Position numbers and translations under genes: made by a program | Assembly (NCBI GenBank): GCA_024235915.1 | Contig: JACKLO010000014.1 | Span: 1 to 64,000 of the forward strand | DNA length: 64,000 bases | Direction: 5' to 3' | From: Burkholderiaceae bacterium | GTDB taxonomy: Bacteria; Pseudomonadota; Gammaproteobacteria; Burkholderiales; Burkholderiaceae_C | Shown here: positions 44,531-54,962 of the stretch, in pieces | How positions within the stretch are numbered: the stretch's first letter is position 1 | Layout of the letters: every line of letters starts with the position of its first letter | Notes under the pieces: model-generated | Told to the model about the DNA's origin: nothing | The model's input: the letters and a program-made list of their open reading frames with translations, nothing else | The model's database searches: none

Positions 44531-46580
44531 AGGCACTCACCAACTGGTGCTGCACCGTCGGCGGCACGGCCTCGTAGTGCGACATGGCGATGGTGTAGCG
44601 GCCCTGGCCTGCGGTCAGCGCATTGAGCCGGTTCTGGTAGTCCAGCAATTCGGACAGCGGTGCGTGACCGCGCACCACCGCGGCACCACCGGGCCCGCTG
44701 CCCGTGCCGCCGACCATGCCGCGGCGGGCGGCGAGGTCGCCCGTGATGTCGCCGAGGCTGCTCTCCGGCGCCGTGATCTCCACCTGAACGATGGGCTCCA
44801 GCACGATGGGCCGCGCCTCGCGCACCGCCACCATGAAGGCCTTGCGCGCTGCGGTCACGAAGGCGATTTCCTTGCTGTCGACGCTGTGGTGCTTGCCGTC
44901 GTGCACGGTGACCTTCACGTCCACCACCGGGTGACCGGAAATGGCACCTGAGGTCAGCACCTCGCGGATGCCCTTCTCCACCGCCGGGATGTACTGACCC
45001 GGGATCACGCCGCCCTTGACCGCGTCCACGAACTCGAAGCCGGCTCCGCGCGGCAATGGCTCCACACGCAGGAAGACCTCGCCGAACTGGCCGGCCCCGC
45101 CGCTCTGCTTCTTGTGCCGATGGTGGCCTTCGGCCGGCGCCGTGATCGTCTCGCGGTAGGCGATGCGCGGCGGCTCGGTGTCGACCTCGAAGCGGTGCAG
45201 TTCGCGCAGGCGTTCCAGCAGCACACGCAGGTGCAGTTCGCCCAGGCCGTAGATCACCGTCTGGTTGGTGCTGGCCACGTGCTCCAGTTTCAGGCAGGGA
45301 TCCTCGGCCACCAGCTTGCCCAGCACCTCCCACATGCGCTGTTCGTCGCCATGGCGCTTGGGCTTGATCGCCAGCCCGTGCACCGGCTCCGGGAACGGCA
45401 GCGGCTTGAGGTGGATGTGGTCGTCCTCGGCCGCATCGTGCAGCACCGCATCGAAGTGGATGTCGTCCACCTTGGCCACCGCCACGATGTCGCCGGGCAC
45501 CGCCTGTGCCACCTCCACGTGGTCCTTGCCCTGCATCATGAACAGATGGCCCACCTTGAAGGGCTTGCGACCGTCGCCGATGTAGAGCTGGCTGTCCTTG
45601 GTGACCGTGCCCTGCCAGACCCGGAAGATGCCCATCTTGCCCACATACGGGTCCACGGTGACCTTGAACACATGGGCCAGTACGTGCTGGGCCGGGTCGG
45701 GCGCGGCGTGCATCGGCACGGCTTCAGCGCCTTCGCCGTTGAGGAAATCCGGCGGGTTGCTCTCGGTGGGGTTGGGCAGCAGCCTGACGATCACGTCCAG
45801 CAGTTCGGCCACCCCGGCACCCGTGCGTGCGCTGGTGAACACCACCGGGATCAGGTGGCCCTCGCGCAGCGCCTGCTCCAGTGGCGCGTGCAATTCCGAC
45901 GCGTCGACGTCGCCGTCGTTCAGGTAGCGCTCGACGAAGTCGCCATCGACCTCCACCACCTGCTCCACCAGCGCGCGGTGGGCATCGGCCACGGCGCCGA
46001 AGTCGCTGTGGCCGTCGCGGTTGTAGAAGCAGTCCACCACCTTGTTGGCCCCGTCGTCGGGCAGGTTCAGCGGCAGGCATTCACGCCCGAAGGTGGCCTG
46101 GATCTGCGCCAGCAGCGCCGGCAGGTCGGCGCCGGCGGCGTCGATGCGGTTGACGATGATGAGGCGGTCGAGCTGGCGCTCGGCGGCATAGTCCATCATG
46201 CGCTGCGCCATCGGTTCTATCCCGGTGGCGGCGTTGATGACGATGGCCGCGGTCTCCACCGCCTCCAGCGCCGGCAAGGCCTGACCCAGGAAGTCCGACG
46301 CTCCGGGCGTGTCGATCAGGTGGATGCGGCAGCCGCCATGGTCCAGGTGCATCAGCGCGCTGTTCAGCGAATGCTGCATGCGCTTCTCCACCGGGTCGTG
46401 GTCGCTCACGGTGCCGCCCCGCTCCAGCGAGCCGACGCTGCCGATCACACCGGCGGCCTGCAACAGGGCTTCGGCGAGCAGCGTCTTGCCGGCGGCGGCG
46501 GGGCCGACGAGCGCCAGCGTGCGCAGGTTGGCGGTGCCAACGGCCGCGGGGACGCCGGCGCTCAGGGATGGGCTTGGCAT
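44508..46580 (-). CDS. Elongation factor G-like GTPase (EF-G paralogue)
   Basis: A 690-residue translational GTPase with the five-domain EF-G layout. G1 is GPAAAGKT (26-33), the G3 element is DTPGASDF (90-97) and the G4 element is NRID (144-147). Domain II, III, IV and V features such as GELHLRVLLERLRE and GAGFEFVDAVKGGVIPGQYI are present. It differs from canonical EF-G: the catalytic His after DTPG is replaced (ASDF instead of HVDF) and NKxD has become NRxD, so GTP hydrolysis is probably altered. Such paralogues are common in beta-proteobacteria with unclear roles. The true fusA is expected elsewhere in the genome. Confidence 0.88.
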   Translation of the reverse strand: MPSPSLSAGVPAAVGTANLRTLALVGPAAAGKTLLAEALLQAAGVIGSVGSLERGGTVSDHDPVEKRMQHSLNSALMHLDHGGCRIHLIDTPGASDFLGQALPALEAVETAAIVINAATGIEPMAQRMMDYAAERQLDRLIIVNRIDAAGADLPALLAQIQATFGRECLPLNLPDDGANKVVDCFYNRDGHSDFGAVADAHRALVEQVVEVDGDFVERYLNDGDVDASELHAPLEQALREGHLIPVVFTSARTGAGVAELLDVIVRLLPNPTESNPPDFLNGEGAEAVPMHAAPDPAQHVLAHVFKVTVDPYVGKMGIFRVWQGTVTKDSQLYIGDGRKPFKVGHLFMMQGKDHVEVAQAVPGDIVAVAKVDDIHFDAVLHDAAEDDHIHLKPLPFPEPVHGLAIKPKRHGDEQRMWEVLGKLVAEDPCLKLEHVASTNQTVIYGLGELHLRVLLERLRELHRFEVDTEPPRIAYRETITAPAEGHHRHKKQSGGAGQFGEVFLRVEPLPRGAGFEFVDAVKGGVIPGQYIPAVEKGIREVLTSGAISGHPVVDVKVTVHDGKHHSVDSKEIAFVTAARKAFMVAVREARPIVLEPIVQVEITAPESSLGDITGDLAARRGMVGGTGSGPGGAAVVRGHAPLSELLDYQNRLNALTAGQGRYTIAMSHYEAVPPTVQHQLVSAFNPREEE

Positions 46581-46798
46581 GAGGGTCTCCTTCAGCGTGG
46601 GCCCGTCGTGGCCAGCGACCCAGGCGGGCAGGATGTGGACGGTGAAGGCAGCCTACGCCGTGGCCGCGCGCTGCACAAGGGTGTGGCGTCAAGGGTTGCG
46701 CCGGGGCCGGCGGATCAGCGCCAGGCGTTAGGCTGGCAGGCTGTGAACTGCACCTTGATCCCGTTGCAACCGGCCTCCCGCGCGACCGCCCGTTCCGC

Positions 46799-47971
46799 AT
46801 GCCCGCGGTGACCGCACCCGCCCGCGTGCTGCCGGCCCTGGTGGCGGCGCAGTTCCTGGGCGTCTCGCCCTGGTTTGCCGTCAATGCGGTGATGCCGGAA
46901 CTCCAGCGCGCCAACGGCTGGGCGGCCGAGGCGGTGGCACCGCTCACCGCCGCCGTGCAGCTGGGCTTCATCGCCGGCACGCTGCTGTTTGCGCTGCTGG
47001 CGGTGGCCGACCGTTTTCCTGCGCGGCGCGTCTTCCTGGCCTGCGCCCTGGCCAGTGCCGGTTGCACGGTGGCGGCGCTGGCCTCGGCTCACCACTTCGA
47101 GGCCTTGTGGGCCTGGCGCGCGCTCACCGGCTTCTGCCTGGCCGGCATCTACCCGGTGGGCATGAAGATCGCCGCGCAGTGGTTTCCGCGCGGCCTGGGC
47201 GCGGCGCTGGGCTGGCTGGTGGGGGCGCTGGTGCTGGGCAGCGCGCTGCCGCATGGGCTGCGGGCGCTGACGGTCAGCGCCGGCGGCTGGCCGTGGCAGG
47301 CGGTGTTCGTCGTCATTGCGCTGGCCTCGGTGGTGGCCGGCGCCCTGGTGATGGTGGCCGTGCCGGAGCCCCACCATGCACCAGCGCGGGTGAGCACCCT
47401 GCAGTGGCGCGCACTGGCCGCGGTGTGGACCGACCGCAAGGTGCGTGCGTCCGTGCTGGGTTACTTCGGCCACATGTGGGAGCTCTACGCCATGTGGGTG
47501 CTGCTGCCCTTCGTCATCGCCACCCGTCTGCAGGGCGCGGCGCTGTCGTGGATGGCCTTCGCCGCGCTTGGCGCGGGTGCGCTGGGCTGCGCCCTGGGCG
47601 GGCGCGTGGCGCAGCGATTTGGCAGCGCCCGCGTGGCCGCCGTGCAACTGGCGATCAGTGGCCTGTGCTGCCTGGCCACGCCGGGGATGCTGGCAGCTCC
47701 CGATGCCGTGTTCTACGCCTGGCTGGTGCTCTGGGGCATCACCGTGGCCGGCGACTCGCCCCAGTTCTCCGCGCTCACCGCCGTCAATGCGCCGCCGCAG
47801 GCCGTGGGCAGCGTGCTGACGCTGACCAACAGTCTGGGCTTCGCACTGTCCATCGTCAGCATCCAGCTCTTCGTGTCGCTGCTGCCCAGCGTGTCGCTGG
47901 GTGCACTGCTGCCCTGGCTGGCCATCGGGCCGCTGCTGGGGCTGATCGCGCTGCGTCCGCTGCTGCGCTGA
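46799..47971 (+). CDS. MFS transporter
   Basis: A 390-residue protein with about twelve hydrophobic helices. MFS features include RFPARRVFLACALASAG in the loop between helices two and three, RALTGFCLAGIYPVGMKIAAQWFPRGLGA (only part diagnostic) and a symmetric second half after the WRALAAVWTDRKVRASVLGYFGH linker (part). It resembles the CynX/NarK-like or aromatic acid transporters of Burkholderiales. Its substrate is unknown. ATG 46799 is the first start. The 218-base gap upstream holds nothing that I recognise. Confidence 0.88.
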   Translation: MPAVTAPARVLPALVAAQFLGVSPWFAVNAVMPELQRANGWAAEAVAPLTAAVQLGFIAGTLLFALLAVADRFPARRVFLACALASAGCTVAALASAHHFEALWAWRALTGFCLAGIYPVGMKIAAQWFPRGLGAALGWLVGALVLGSALPHGLRALTVSAGGWPWQAVFVVIALASVVAGALVMVAVPEPHHAPARVSTLQWRALAAVWTDRKVRASVLGYFGHMWELYAMWVLLPFVIATRLQGAALSWMAFAALGAGALGCALGGRVAQRFGSARVAAVQLAISGLCCLATPGMLAAPDAVFYAWLVLWGITVAGDSPQFSALTAVNAPPQAVGSVLTLTNSLGFALSIVSIQLFVSLLPSVSLGALLPWLAIGPLLGLIALRPLLR

Positions 47972-47974
47972 CCT

Positions 47975-49182
<1,208 letters not shown>

Positions 49183-49183
<1 letters not shown>

Positions 49184-49911
49184 CAGGCGGGCTCCCCGAC
49201 GCTCAGCGGAGCCTGCACGTGGTCGCTCTCGACCAGCCCGTCGACGAAGCGCACCACACGCCGCGCGTAGGCCGCCATGTCGGGCTCGTGCGTCACCATC
49301 AGCACCGTGATGCCGCGCTCCTGGTTCAGGCGCGCCAGCAGTTCCATGATCTCCTGGCTGCGTGCCGTGTCCAGGTTGCCGGTGGGCTCGTCGGCCAGCA
49401 GCACGCTGGGTTGCGTGACGAGGGCACGTGCGATGGCCACGCGCTGCTGCTGGCCACCGGAGAGCTCCGCCGGCGTGTGGTTCTCGCGCCCGGCCAGGCC
49501 CACGGCGGCCAGGGCCTCACGGGCGGCGCGTCGGCGCGCCGCGGCCGGTTCGCCGCGGTAGAGCAGCGGCAGTTCCACGTTCTCCGCCGCCGTGGTGCGC
49601 GCCAGCAGGTTGAAACCCTGGAACACGAAACCCAGGTGGCGGCGGCGCAGCAGTGCACGCTGGTCACGGTCCAGCCGCTGCACCGGCACGCCGCGGAACC
49701 GGTACTCGCCGGCGCTGGGGGTGTCCAGGCAGCCCAGGATGTTCATGGCAGTGGACTTGCCGGAGCCGCTGGGCCCCATGATGGCGACGAACTCGCCGGC
49801 AGCAATGTCCAGGTCCACGCCGCGCAGCGCCCGCACCTCGGCCGATCCGCTGCCGTAGACCCGCGTGATGCCGCGCAGCGCGATCAGTGGCGGCGTGCTT
49901 CCGTCACTCAC
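49183..49911 (-). CDS. ABC transporter ATP-binding protein (MacB/LolD-type)
   Basis: A 242-residue ATPase. Walker A is GPSGSGKST (46-54), the signature is LSGGQQQRVAIARAL (150-164), Walker B is LLADEP (171-176), and the switch His is in VMVTHEPD. The start is GTG 49911, which overlaps the stop of the membrane-fusion gene (GTGA); the frame is open further upstream but without homology. It powers the mechanotransmission-type permease encoded next. Confidence 0.95.
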
Positions 49912-51212
49912 GGCGTGCTGCCCGCGTTCTGGCCGGTGATCACCGCCATGCCGGGTTGCAGCGCGGTGCTGGACACCTCGGTCAGGCGCCCGTCGCTGAC
50001 GCCCGGCGTCACCGGCACCGCCTTCGGCTGGCCACCCTCCAGCACCCACACCTGGCGCACCTGCGCGATGTCGGTGCCGGCGCTGCGGTTGCCGCCGCTG
50101 CGTGGTGGCCGCGGCATCATGCCGCTGATGATGCTGCTGCCGCTGGCCTTCGGCGCCGGCGCGGCCGCGGGCGTGTAGCGCAGCGCGGCGTTGGGAACCA
50201 GCAGCGCGTCCTGGCGTTCCACGGTGGTGATGGTGGCGGTGGCCGTCATGCCCGGGCGCAGGGCCAGGTCGTCGTTCTTCACGCTGAGGTCGGCCGCATA
50301 CGTGACCACGTTGTTGGTCGTCGTGGCCCCGAAGCCCACACGCTCGATGCGTGCCGGAAACGTGCGCTGCGGCCAGGCGCTGACGGTGAAGCTGGCGGGC
50401 TGACCGTCCTTCACCTGGCCCACGTCGGCCTCGTCGACGTTGACCTCCAGCTTCATCTTCGCCAGGTCCTCGGCCAGCGTGAACAGCGTGACGGCCTGCA
50501 GCGATGCCGCCACCGCGTTGCCCGGCTCCACGGCCCGCGACAGCACCACGCCGTCGATCGGCGAGCGGATGGTGGCCTTGGCCAGGTTGGTGCGGTTGCT
50601 CGACAGCGTGGCCTGCGCCTGGGCCACCCCGGCCTGCGCGCTGGCCACGGCGGCGGTGGCGCGCTGTGTGGCCGCCTCGGCGCTGGCCAGTTCGGTGGCC
50701 GCCGGCACCTGGCCGCCGCTGCGGCGGTGCACGTCCTGCAGGCGCTGCAGCGTGTCGGCGGTTTCCGTCGCCGTGGCGCGGGCCTGCAGCAGCGTCGCCT
50801 CGGCCGCGGCCAGCGCGCCGCTGGACACCTGCACCTGGTCGCGCAGTCGCGCGTCGTCCAGCGCCACCAGCACCTGACCCTTCTTCACGCGATCATTGAC
50901 GTCGGCGAACACCTTCGCCACGGTGCCGGAGAGCTCGCTGCCCACCGCCACCTGGGTGGTCGGCTGCAGCGTGCCGCTGGCGGTGACGGTGACGGTCAGC
51001 GGCCCGCGGGTCACCGCCTGCGTCTGGTAGCTGGGTGCCGATGCCGCTTGCTGGCGGCCGCGCCAGGCCCACAGGCCGGCCCCGGCCGCGGCCAGCAGCA
51101 GCACGGCCAGCCACAGGCTGCGGCGCTGCCACCAGCGGCGGGGCTGGCCTTCGGCGCCCAGCAGGTCGTGCAGGGCGGAATCAGCGGTGGGGGTGGAGGT
51201 CTTGGCGGTCAT
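49908..51212 (-). CDS. MacA-like efflux periplasmic adaptor (membrane fusion protein)
   Basis: A 434-residue adaptor anchored by one helix (SLWLAVLLLAAAGAGLWAW, about 32-50). It has the barrel-sandwich hybrid halves (VAVGSELSGTVAKVFADVND and ATIRSPIDGVVLSRAVEPGN) flanking a long coiled-coil hairpin, then beta-barrel and membrane-proximal domains. A Met/Pro/Gly-rich insertion near residue 370 (SGMMPRPPRSGGNRSAG) is unusual. Its start overlaps the NodT stop (ATGA) and its stop overlaps the ATPase start (GTGA), so the operon is fully coupled. The exported compound is unknown. Confidence 0.93.
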   Translation of the reverse strand: MTAKTSTPTADSALHDLLGAEGQPRRWWQRRSLWLAVLLLAAAGAGLWAWRGRQQAASAPSYQTQAVTRGPLTVTVTASGTLQPTTQVAVGSELSGTVAKVFADVNDRVKKGQVLVALDDARLRDQVQVSSGALAAAEATLLQARATATETADTLQRLQDVHRRSGGQVPAATELASAEAATQRATAAVASAQAGVAQAQATLSSNRTNLAKATIRSPIDGVVLSRAVEPGNAVAASLQAVTLFTLAEDLAKMKLEVNVDEADVGQVKDGQPASFTVSAWPQRTFPARIERVGFGATTTNNVVTYAADLSVKNDDLALRPGMTATATITTVERQDALLVPNAALRYTPAAAPAPKASGSSIISGMMPRPPRSGGNRSAGTDIAQVRQVWVLEGGQPKAVPVTPGVSDGRLTEVSSTALQPGMAVITGQNAGSTP

Positions 51213-52669
51213 CGTTGGGAGGCGGGTTCTTCGGGCGACCAACCGCCGCCCAGGGCCTTGATCAGGCGCACCTGGGCGGTGGCCAGCGTGCCACGGGTGG
51301 CGGCCACGGCGTCTTCGGCCGACAGCTGGGTGCGTTCGCTCTGCAGCATGGTGGCAAAGTCCACCAGGCCGCTGCGGTAGCGCTCGCCGGCCAGCGAGGC
51401 GGCTTCGCGGGCCGAGGTGGCGGCGGCCTGCTGGGCGGTCAGCTGCGCCTGCGTCGCCGCCAGGGATACCAGGCTGTCCTCCACGTCCTGCAGGGCGGCC
51501 AGCACGGTGGCGCGGTAGCTGGCGGCGGCTTCGTCGCGCGCCGCTTCTTGCTGCTGCACCTGAGCCTTGACGCTGCCGAAGTCCAGCACCGGCAGGTTGA
51601 CGCTGGCCAGCAGCGACGCCACGCCGGCGCCGGGGCCGAGGGCGCCCAGGCTCAGCGCCGACAGGCCGATGGAGCCGCCGAGGTTTAGGCTGGGCAGTCG
51701 CGCCGCGTCCGCCTGCTCGATGCGCGCTACCGCGGCCACGAGCTGCTGTTCAGCGGCCTGCACATCGGGCCGGCGGCGCAGCACCTCGGCGGGCACCGCC
51801 AGGGCCGGTGTGGCCGAAGCCAGCGGCTGCGCCACAGGCGTGGCGGGGGCGCCGAGCCGGGTCTGCAGGGCGGCCGGCGGCTGCCCGGTGAGCACGGCCA
51901 GCGCGTGCAGCGATTGCTGCGCCGAACTGCGCAGGGCCGGCAGCTGCGCGCGCGTCTGGTCGACGGCGGTGCGCGCCTGCGCCACGTCCAGCGCCGTGAC
52001 GAGCCCGGCTTCGGCGCGCCACTGCACGATCTGCAGCGTCTGCTGCTGGCTGGCGAGGTTGCGTTCGGCGATGCCAAGCCGGGCCTGTGCCGTGCGCAGG
52101 TCGATCAGCGTGGCGGCCACTTCCGCCGCCACCACCAGGCGCGTCTGGGCCAGCGTCAGGGCGCTGGCCTGGGCCGTGGCTTCGGCGGCCTGCACGCCGG
52201 CGCGGTTGGCGCCCCAGAGGTCGACTTCCCAGCTGGCGTCCAGCCCGGCCTGCCAGCTCTGGCTGCGCCCGGCGCCTTCGGTGGCCGAGCCGCGTACGCT
52301 GGCGCTGCCGCCCACGCTGGGCCGCAGGCCGGCGGCGGCCAGGTCGCGGGCGGCGCGGGCCTGGCGCAGGCGGGCCTGGGCGGCGGCGACGTCAGTGCCT
52401 TCCGCCAACGCCTGGGCCACCAGGTCGGTGAGCGCTGGGTCGTTGAAGGCGGTCCAGGGGGAAGCCGCGGCGTCGCTGGTTGGCGTTCCTGCGATGGCCT
52501 GGGCCTGCCAGTGCGCCGGCACGACCAGCGACACCGGCTCGGCGGGTGTGCCGGTCTGCAGGGAGGCGCAGCCGGACAGCACCAGACCGGTCATGAGTGC
52601 TGTCAGTGCAGGTCGGCCACTGAGGTGCGGAGGAAAACGATTCACACCACCATGATCGTGCCGGCGCAT
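51209..52669 (-). CDS. RND/ABC efflux outer-membrane lipoprotein, NodT family
   Basis: A TolC-like outer-membrane channel of about 478-486 residues and the first gene of the efflux operon. The N-terminus is a lipoprotein signal with lipobox VLSGC (LTALMTGLVLSGCASL). Two OEP repeats follow, with the NodT-type segments AGLDASWEVDLWGANRAGVQAAEA and EVLRRRPDVQAAEQQLVAA (parts). Two starts are possible: ATG 52669 or GTG 52645; the shorter gives a cleaner signal peptide. Together with the adaptor, ATPase and permease it forms a complete tripartite exporter. Confidence 0.92.
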   Translation of the reverse strand: MRRHDHGGVNRFPPHLSGRPALTALMTGLVLSGCASLQTGTPAEPVSLVVPAHWQAQAIAGTPTSDAAASPWTAFNDPALTDLVAQALAEGTDVAAAQARLRQARAARDLAAAGLRPSVGGSASVRGSATEGAGRSQSWQAGLDASWEVDLWGANRAGVQAAEATAQASALTLAQTRLVVAAEVAATLIDLRTAQARLGIAERNLASQQQTLQIVQWRAEAGLVTALDVAQARTAVDQTRAQLPALRSSAQQSLHALAVLTGQPPAALQTRLGAPATPVAQPLASATPALAVPAEVLRRRPDVQAAEQQLVAAVARIEQADAARLPSLNLGGSIGLSALSLGALGPGAGVASLLASVNLPVLDFGSVKAQVQQQEAARDEAAASYRATVLAALQDVEDSLVSLAATQAQLTAQQAAATSAREAASLAGERYRSGLVDFATMLQSERTQLSAEDAVAATRGTLATAQVRLIKALGGGWSPEEPASQR

Positions 52670-52730
52670 GTCGGCACGCCATGGTCTGCGTCAAGCGATG
52701 TAAAGCGCGGCCTGCGCGGCCGCGGCGCGC

Positions 52731-54191
52731 CTACTGGAAGGCCACCTCGGCAAAGCTGCGCAGCTTGCGGCTGTGCAGCTTGCCGGGCTTCTGCTCGCGC
52801 AGCAGTTCCACTGCCCGCATGCCGATGCGCAGGTGCTGGTCCACGCGCTCGCGGTAGAAGGTGTTAGCCATGCCCGGCAGCTTGATCTCGCCGTGCAGCG
52901 GCTTGTCGCTCACGCACAGCAGCGTGCCGTAGGGCACGCGGAAGCGGAAGCCATTGGCGGCGATGGTGGCGCTCTCCATGTCCAGCGCAATGGCACGGCT
53001 CTGGCTGAAGCGGCGTTCCGGGCCACCGTCCTTGCGCGAGGGCAGCAGTTCCCAGTTGCGGTTGTCGGTGCTGGCCACGGTGCCGGTGCGCAGCACCTTC
53101 TTCAGCTCCCAGCCCTGCAGTTGCGTCACTTCCGCCACCGCCTGCTCCAGCGCCACCTGCACTTCGGCCAGCGCCGGGATCGGCACCCACAGCGGCAGTT
53201 CCTCGTCCAGCACGTGGTCCTCCCGCACGTAGCCGTGGGCCAGCACGTAGTCGCCCAGCTGCTGCGTGTTGCGCAGGCCGGCGCAGTGGCCCAGCATCAG
53301 CCAGGCGTGTGGGCGCAGCACGGCGATGTGGTCGGTGATGGTCTTGGCGTTCGCCGGGCCGACACCGATGTTCACCATCGTGACCCCGCCGTGCCCCGGC
53401 CGGACCAGGTGGTAGGCCGGCATCTGCGGCAGCCGGGGCGGCGGCGTGCCGTGCGTGCCCGACGCGGTGGTGACCACGTTGCCGGGTTCGACGAAGGCGG
53501 TGCAGCCGTCGCGCCCGACGGCAGCGCGGCCCTGGCGCACGAACTCGTCGATGTAGAACTGGTAGTTCGTGAACAGCACGAAGTTCTGGAAATGCTCGGG
53601 CACCGTGCCGCTGTAGTGGCGCAGGCGGTGCAGCGAATAGTCCACCCGTGGCGCGGTGAACAGCGCCAGCGGGTGCGCCTCGCCGGGGGCCGGCTCCCAG
53701 GTGCCGTTGGCGATGCCGTCGTCCATGGCGGCCAGGTCCGGCAGGTCGAAGAGGTCGCGCATCGCATTGCGCTGGGCCAGGGTGAGGCTGCCTTCGAGCT
53801 GGTCGTTGTCGGCCAGCGAGAAGTGCACCGGCATCGGCTGCGCACTGGTGCCCACTTCCAGCTGCACGCCGTGGTTGCGCATCAGCAGGTCGAACTGCTC
53901 GCGGTAGTAGTCGCAGAAGAGGTCGGGCCGTGTCAGCGTGGTCTCGTAGCTGCCGGGGCCGGCGACGAAGCCATAGGCCAGCCGGGAGTCGGCGCGCGCC
54001 ACGGTGGCGGTGTGCACGCGCACGAAGGGGTAGCAGGCACGCACGTGGCGGTCGGGCGTCTGGCCGCCGACGAAGCGGGTGAGCGCATCACGCAGGTGGT
54101 TGACGCTGGCGTCGTAGATGTGGCGGACCTGCGCCAGCGCGGCGTCCGGGTCGTCGTAGCGGGCGGGGGCGATGAAGGGCGGGGTGAGCAT
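52731..54191 (-). CDS. amn: AMP nucleosidase
   Basis: Hydrolyses AMP to adenine and ribose-5-phosphate. The 486-residue product has the N-terminal AMP-nucleosidase-specific domain (DASVNHLRDALTRFVGG, PDRHVRACYPFVRV) and a C-terminal nucleoside-phosphorylase-like catalytic domain with MVNIGVGPANAKTITDHIA and the active-site ALDMESATIAANGFRFRVPYG (part), followed by LCVSDKPLHGEIKLPG. Length and order match the E. coli enzyme. It is a single-gene unit. Confidence 0.95.
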   Translation of the reverse strand: MLTPPFIAPARYDDPDAALAQVRHIYDASVNHLRDALTRFVGGQTPDRHVRACYPFVRVHTATVARADSRLAYGFVAGPGSYETTLTRPDLFCDYYREQFDLLMRNHGVQLEVGTSAQPMPVHFSLADNDQLEGSLTLAQRNAMRDLFDLPDLAAMDDGIANGTWEPAPGEAHPLALFTAPRVDYSLHRLRHYSGTVPEHFQNFVLFTNYQFYIDEFVRQGRAAVGRDGCTAFVEPGNVVTTASGTHGTPPPRLPQMPAYHLVRPGHGGVTMVNIGVGPANAKTITDHIAVLRPHAWLMLGHCAGLRNTQQLGDYVLAHGYVREDHVLDEELPLWVPIPALAEVQVALEQAVAEVTQLQGWELKKVLRTGTVASTDNRNWELLPSRKDGGPERRFSQSRAIALDMESATIAANGFRFRVPYGTLLCVSDKPLHGEIKLPGMANTFYRERVDQHLRIGMRAVELLREQKPGKLHSRKLRSFAEVAFQ

Positions 54192-54243
54192 GCGCGATGC
54201 TACTCAGACCTCGCGCTGCCCTGCAGGATGGCCCTTGATGTGT

Positions 54244-54855
54244 TCAGGCTGCCCCGCCATGGCTGGCTTCTGCACCGCCGGCCAGGTGTGCCGTGCAGTC
54301 CACGCGCAGCACGGTGTGCGGTGCGTGGGCCGCCACTTCGGACACCGAGGTGTTGTTCAACCGTGCGGGCAGGCTCGGCCCTTCCGCGGGACAGTGCGCG
54401 TGCCGCTGCAGACCGGCGTGGATGAGCAGGCCATGCGTCACCACCACCAGCAGGCCGCCGGCGGCCTGGCGGGCGGCCACGGCCAGCGCCCAGGCCTGCG
54501 CCACCCGGGCGTGGAATGCCGCCAGGGACTCGCCGCCCTCGGGCGCGTCGGGCATGTCCATCGGGTCGAAGCCCAGCGTCGACCAGGCGCGCCCGCGCAA
54601 GGCGCCGAAGTTGCGTTCGTGCAGCAGCGGGTCCGTGCGCACCGGCAGGCCGGTGGCCGCGGCGACGGCCTGGGCCGTCTGCAAGGCCCGGGGCAGGTCG
54701 CTGGCCAGCAGCGCGGCAGGCCGCAGCGCGGCGATGCGCTGGGCCACGGCCGCCGCCTGCGCCAGGCCGCGGGGGGACAAGGGGGTGTCGGCGGGTTGCA
54801 CCACGCGCGCGGCGTTGAGCGCGGTCTCGCCGTGGCGCAGCCACAGGATCGTCAT
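54244..54855 (-). CDS. Histidine phosphatase family protein
   Basis: A 203-residue phosphoglycerate-mutase-like phosphatase. The catalytic RHG is at the N-terminus (ILWLRHGETALN), the second Arg in ASDLPRALQTAQ, the Glu in HERNFGALRGR and the second His in VVVTHGLLIHAGL. Related proteins include CobC (alpha-ribazole phosphatase) and broad phosphatases; no neighbour decides between them. The start is ATG 54855; the open frame upstream runs into the opposite gene end and is not credible. Confidence 0.88.
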   Translation of the reverse strand: MTILWLRHGETALNAARVVQPADTPLSPRGLAQAAAVAQRIAALRPAALLASDLPRALQTAQAVAAATGLPVRTDPLLHERNFGALRGRAWSTLGFDPMDMPDAPEGGESLAAFHARVAQAWALAVAARQAAGGLLVVVTHGLLIHAGLQRHAHCPAEGPSLPARLNNTSVSEVAAHAPHTVLRVDCTAHLAGGAEASHGGAA

Positions 54856-54962
54856 GAGCCGATGGTACGGTGAGTGAGCGACGGGACGTCGCATCCTCTG
54901 CGGCTCGGCCCGCTGCGGCGTGCGAACAAGGCCAAGGGCCGTTCGCCTGCCATGCCCTCCCG

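Noticed and set aside
46799..47647. Minus-strand open frame opposite the MFS transporter
   Set aside because: It has the His/Arg/Gln-rich composition of antisense frames, and the plus strand encodes a clear 12-helix transporter.
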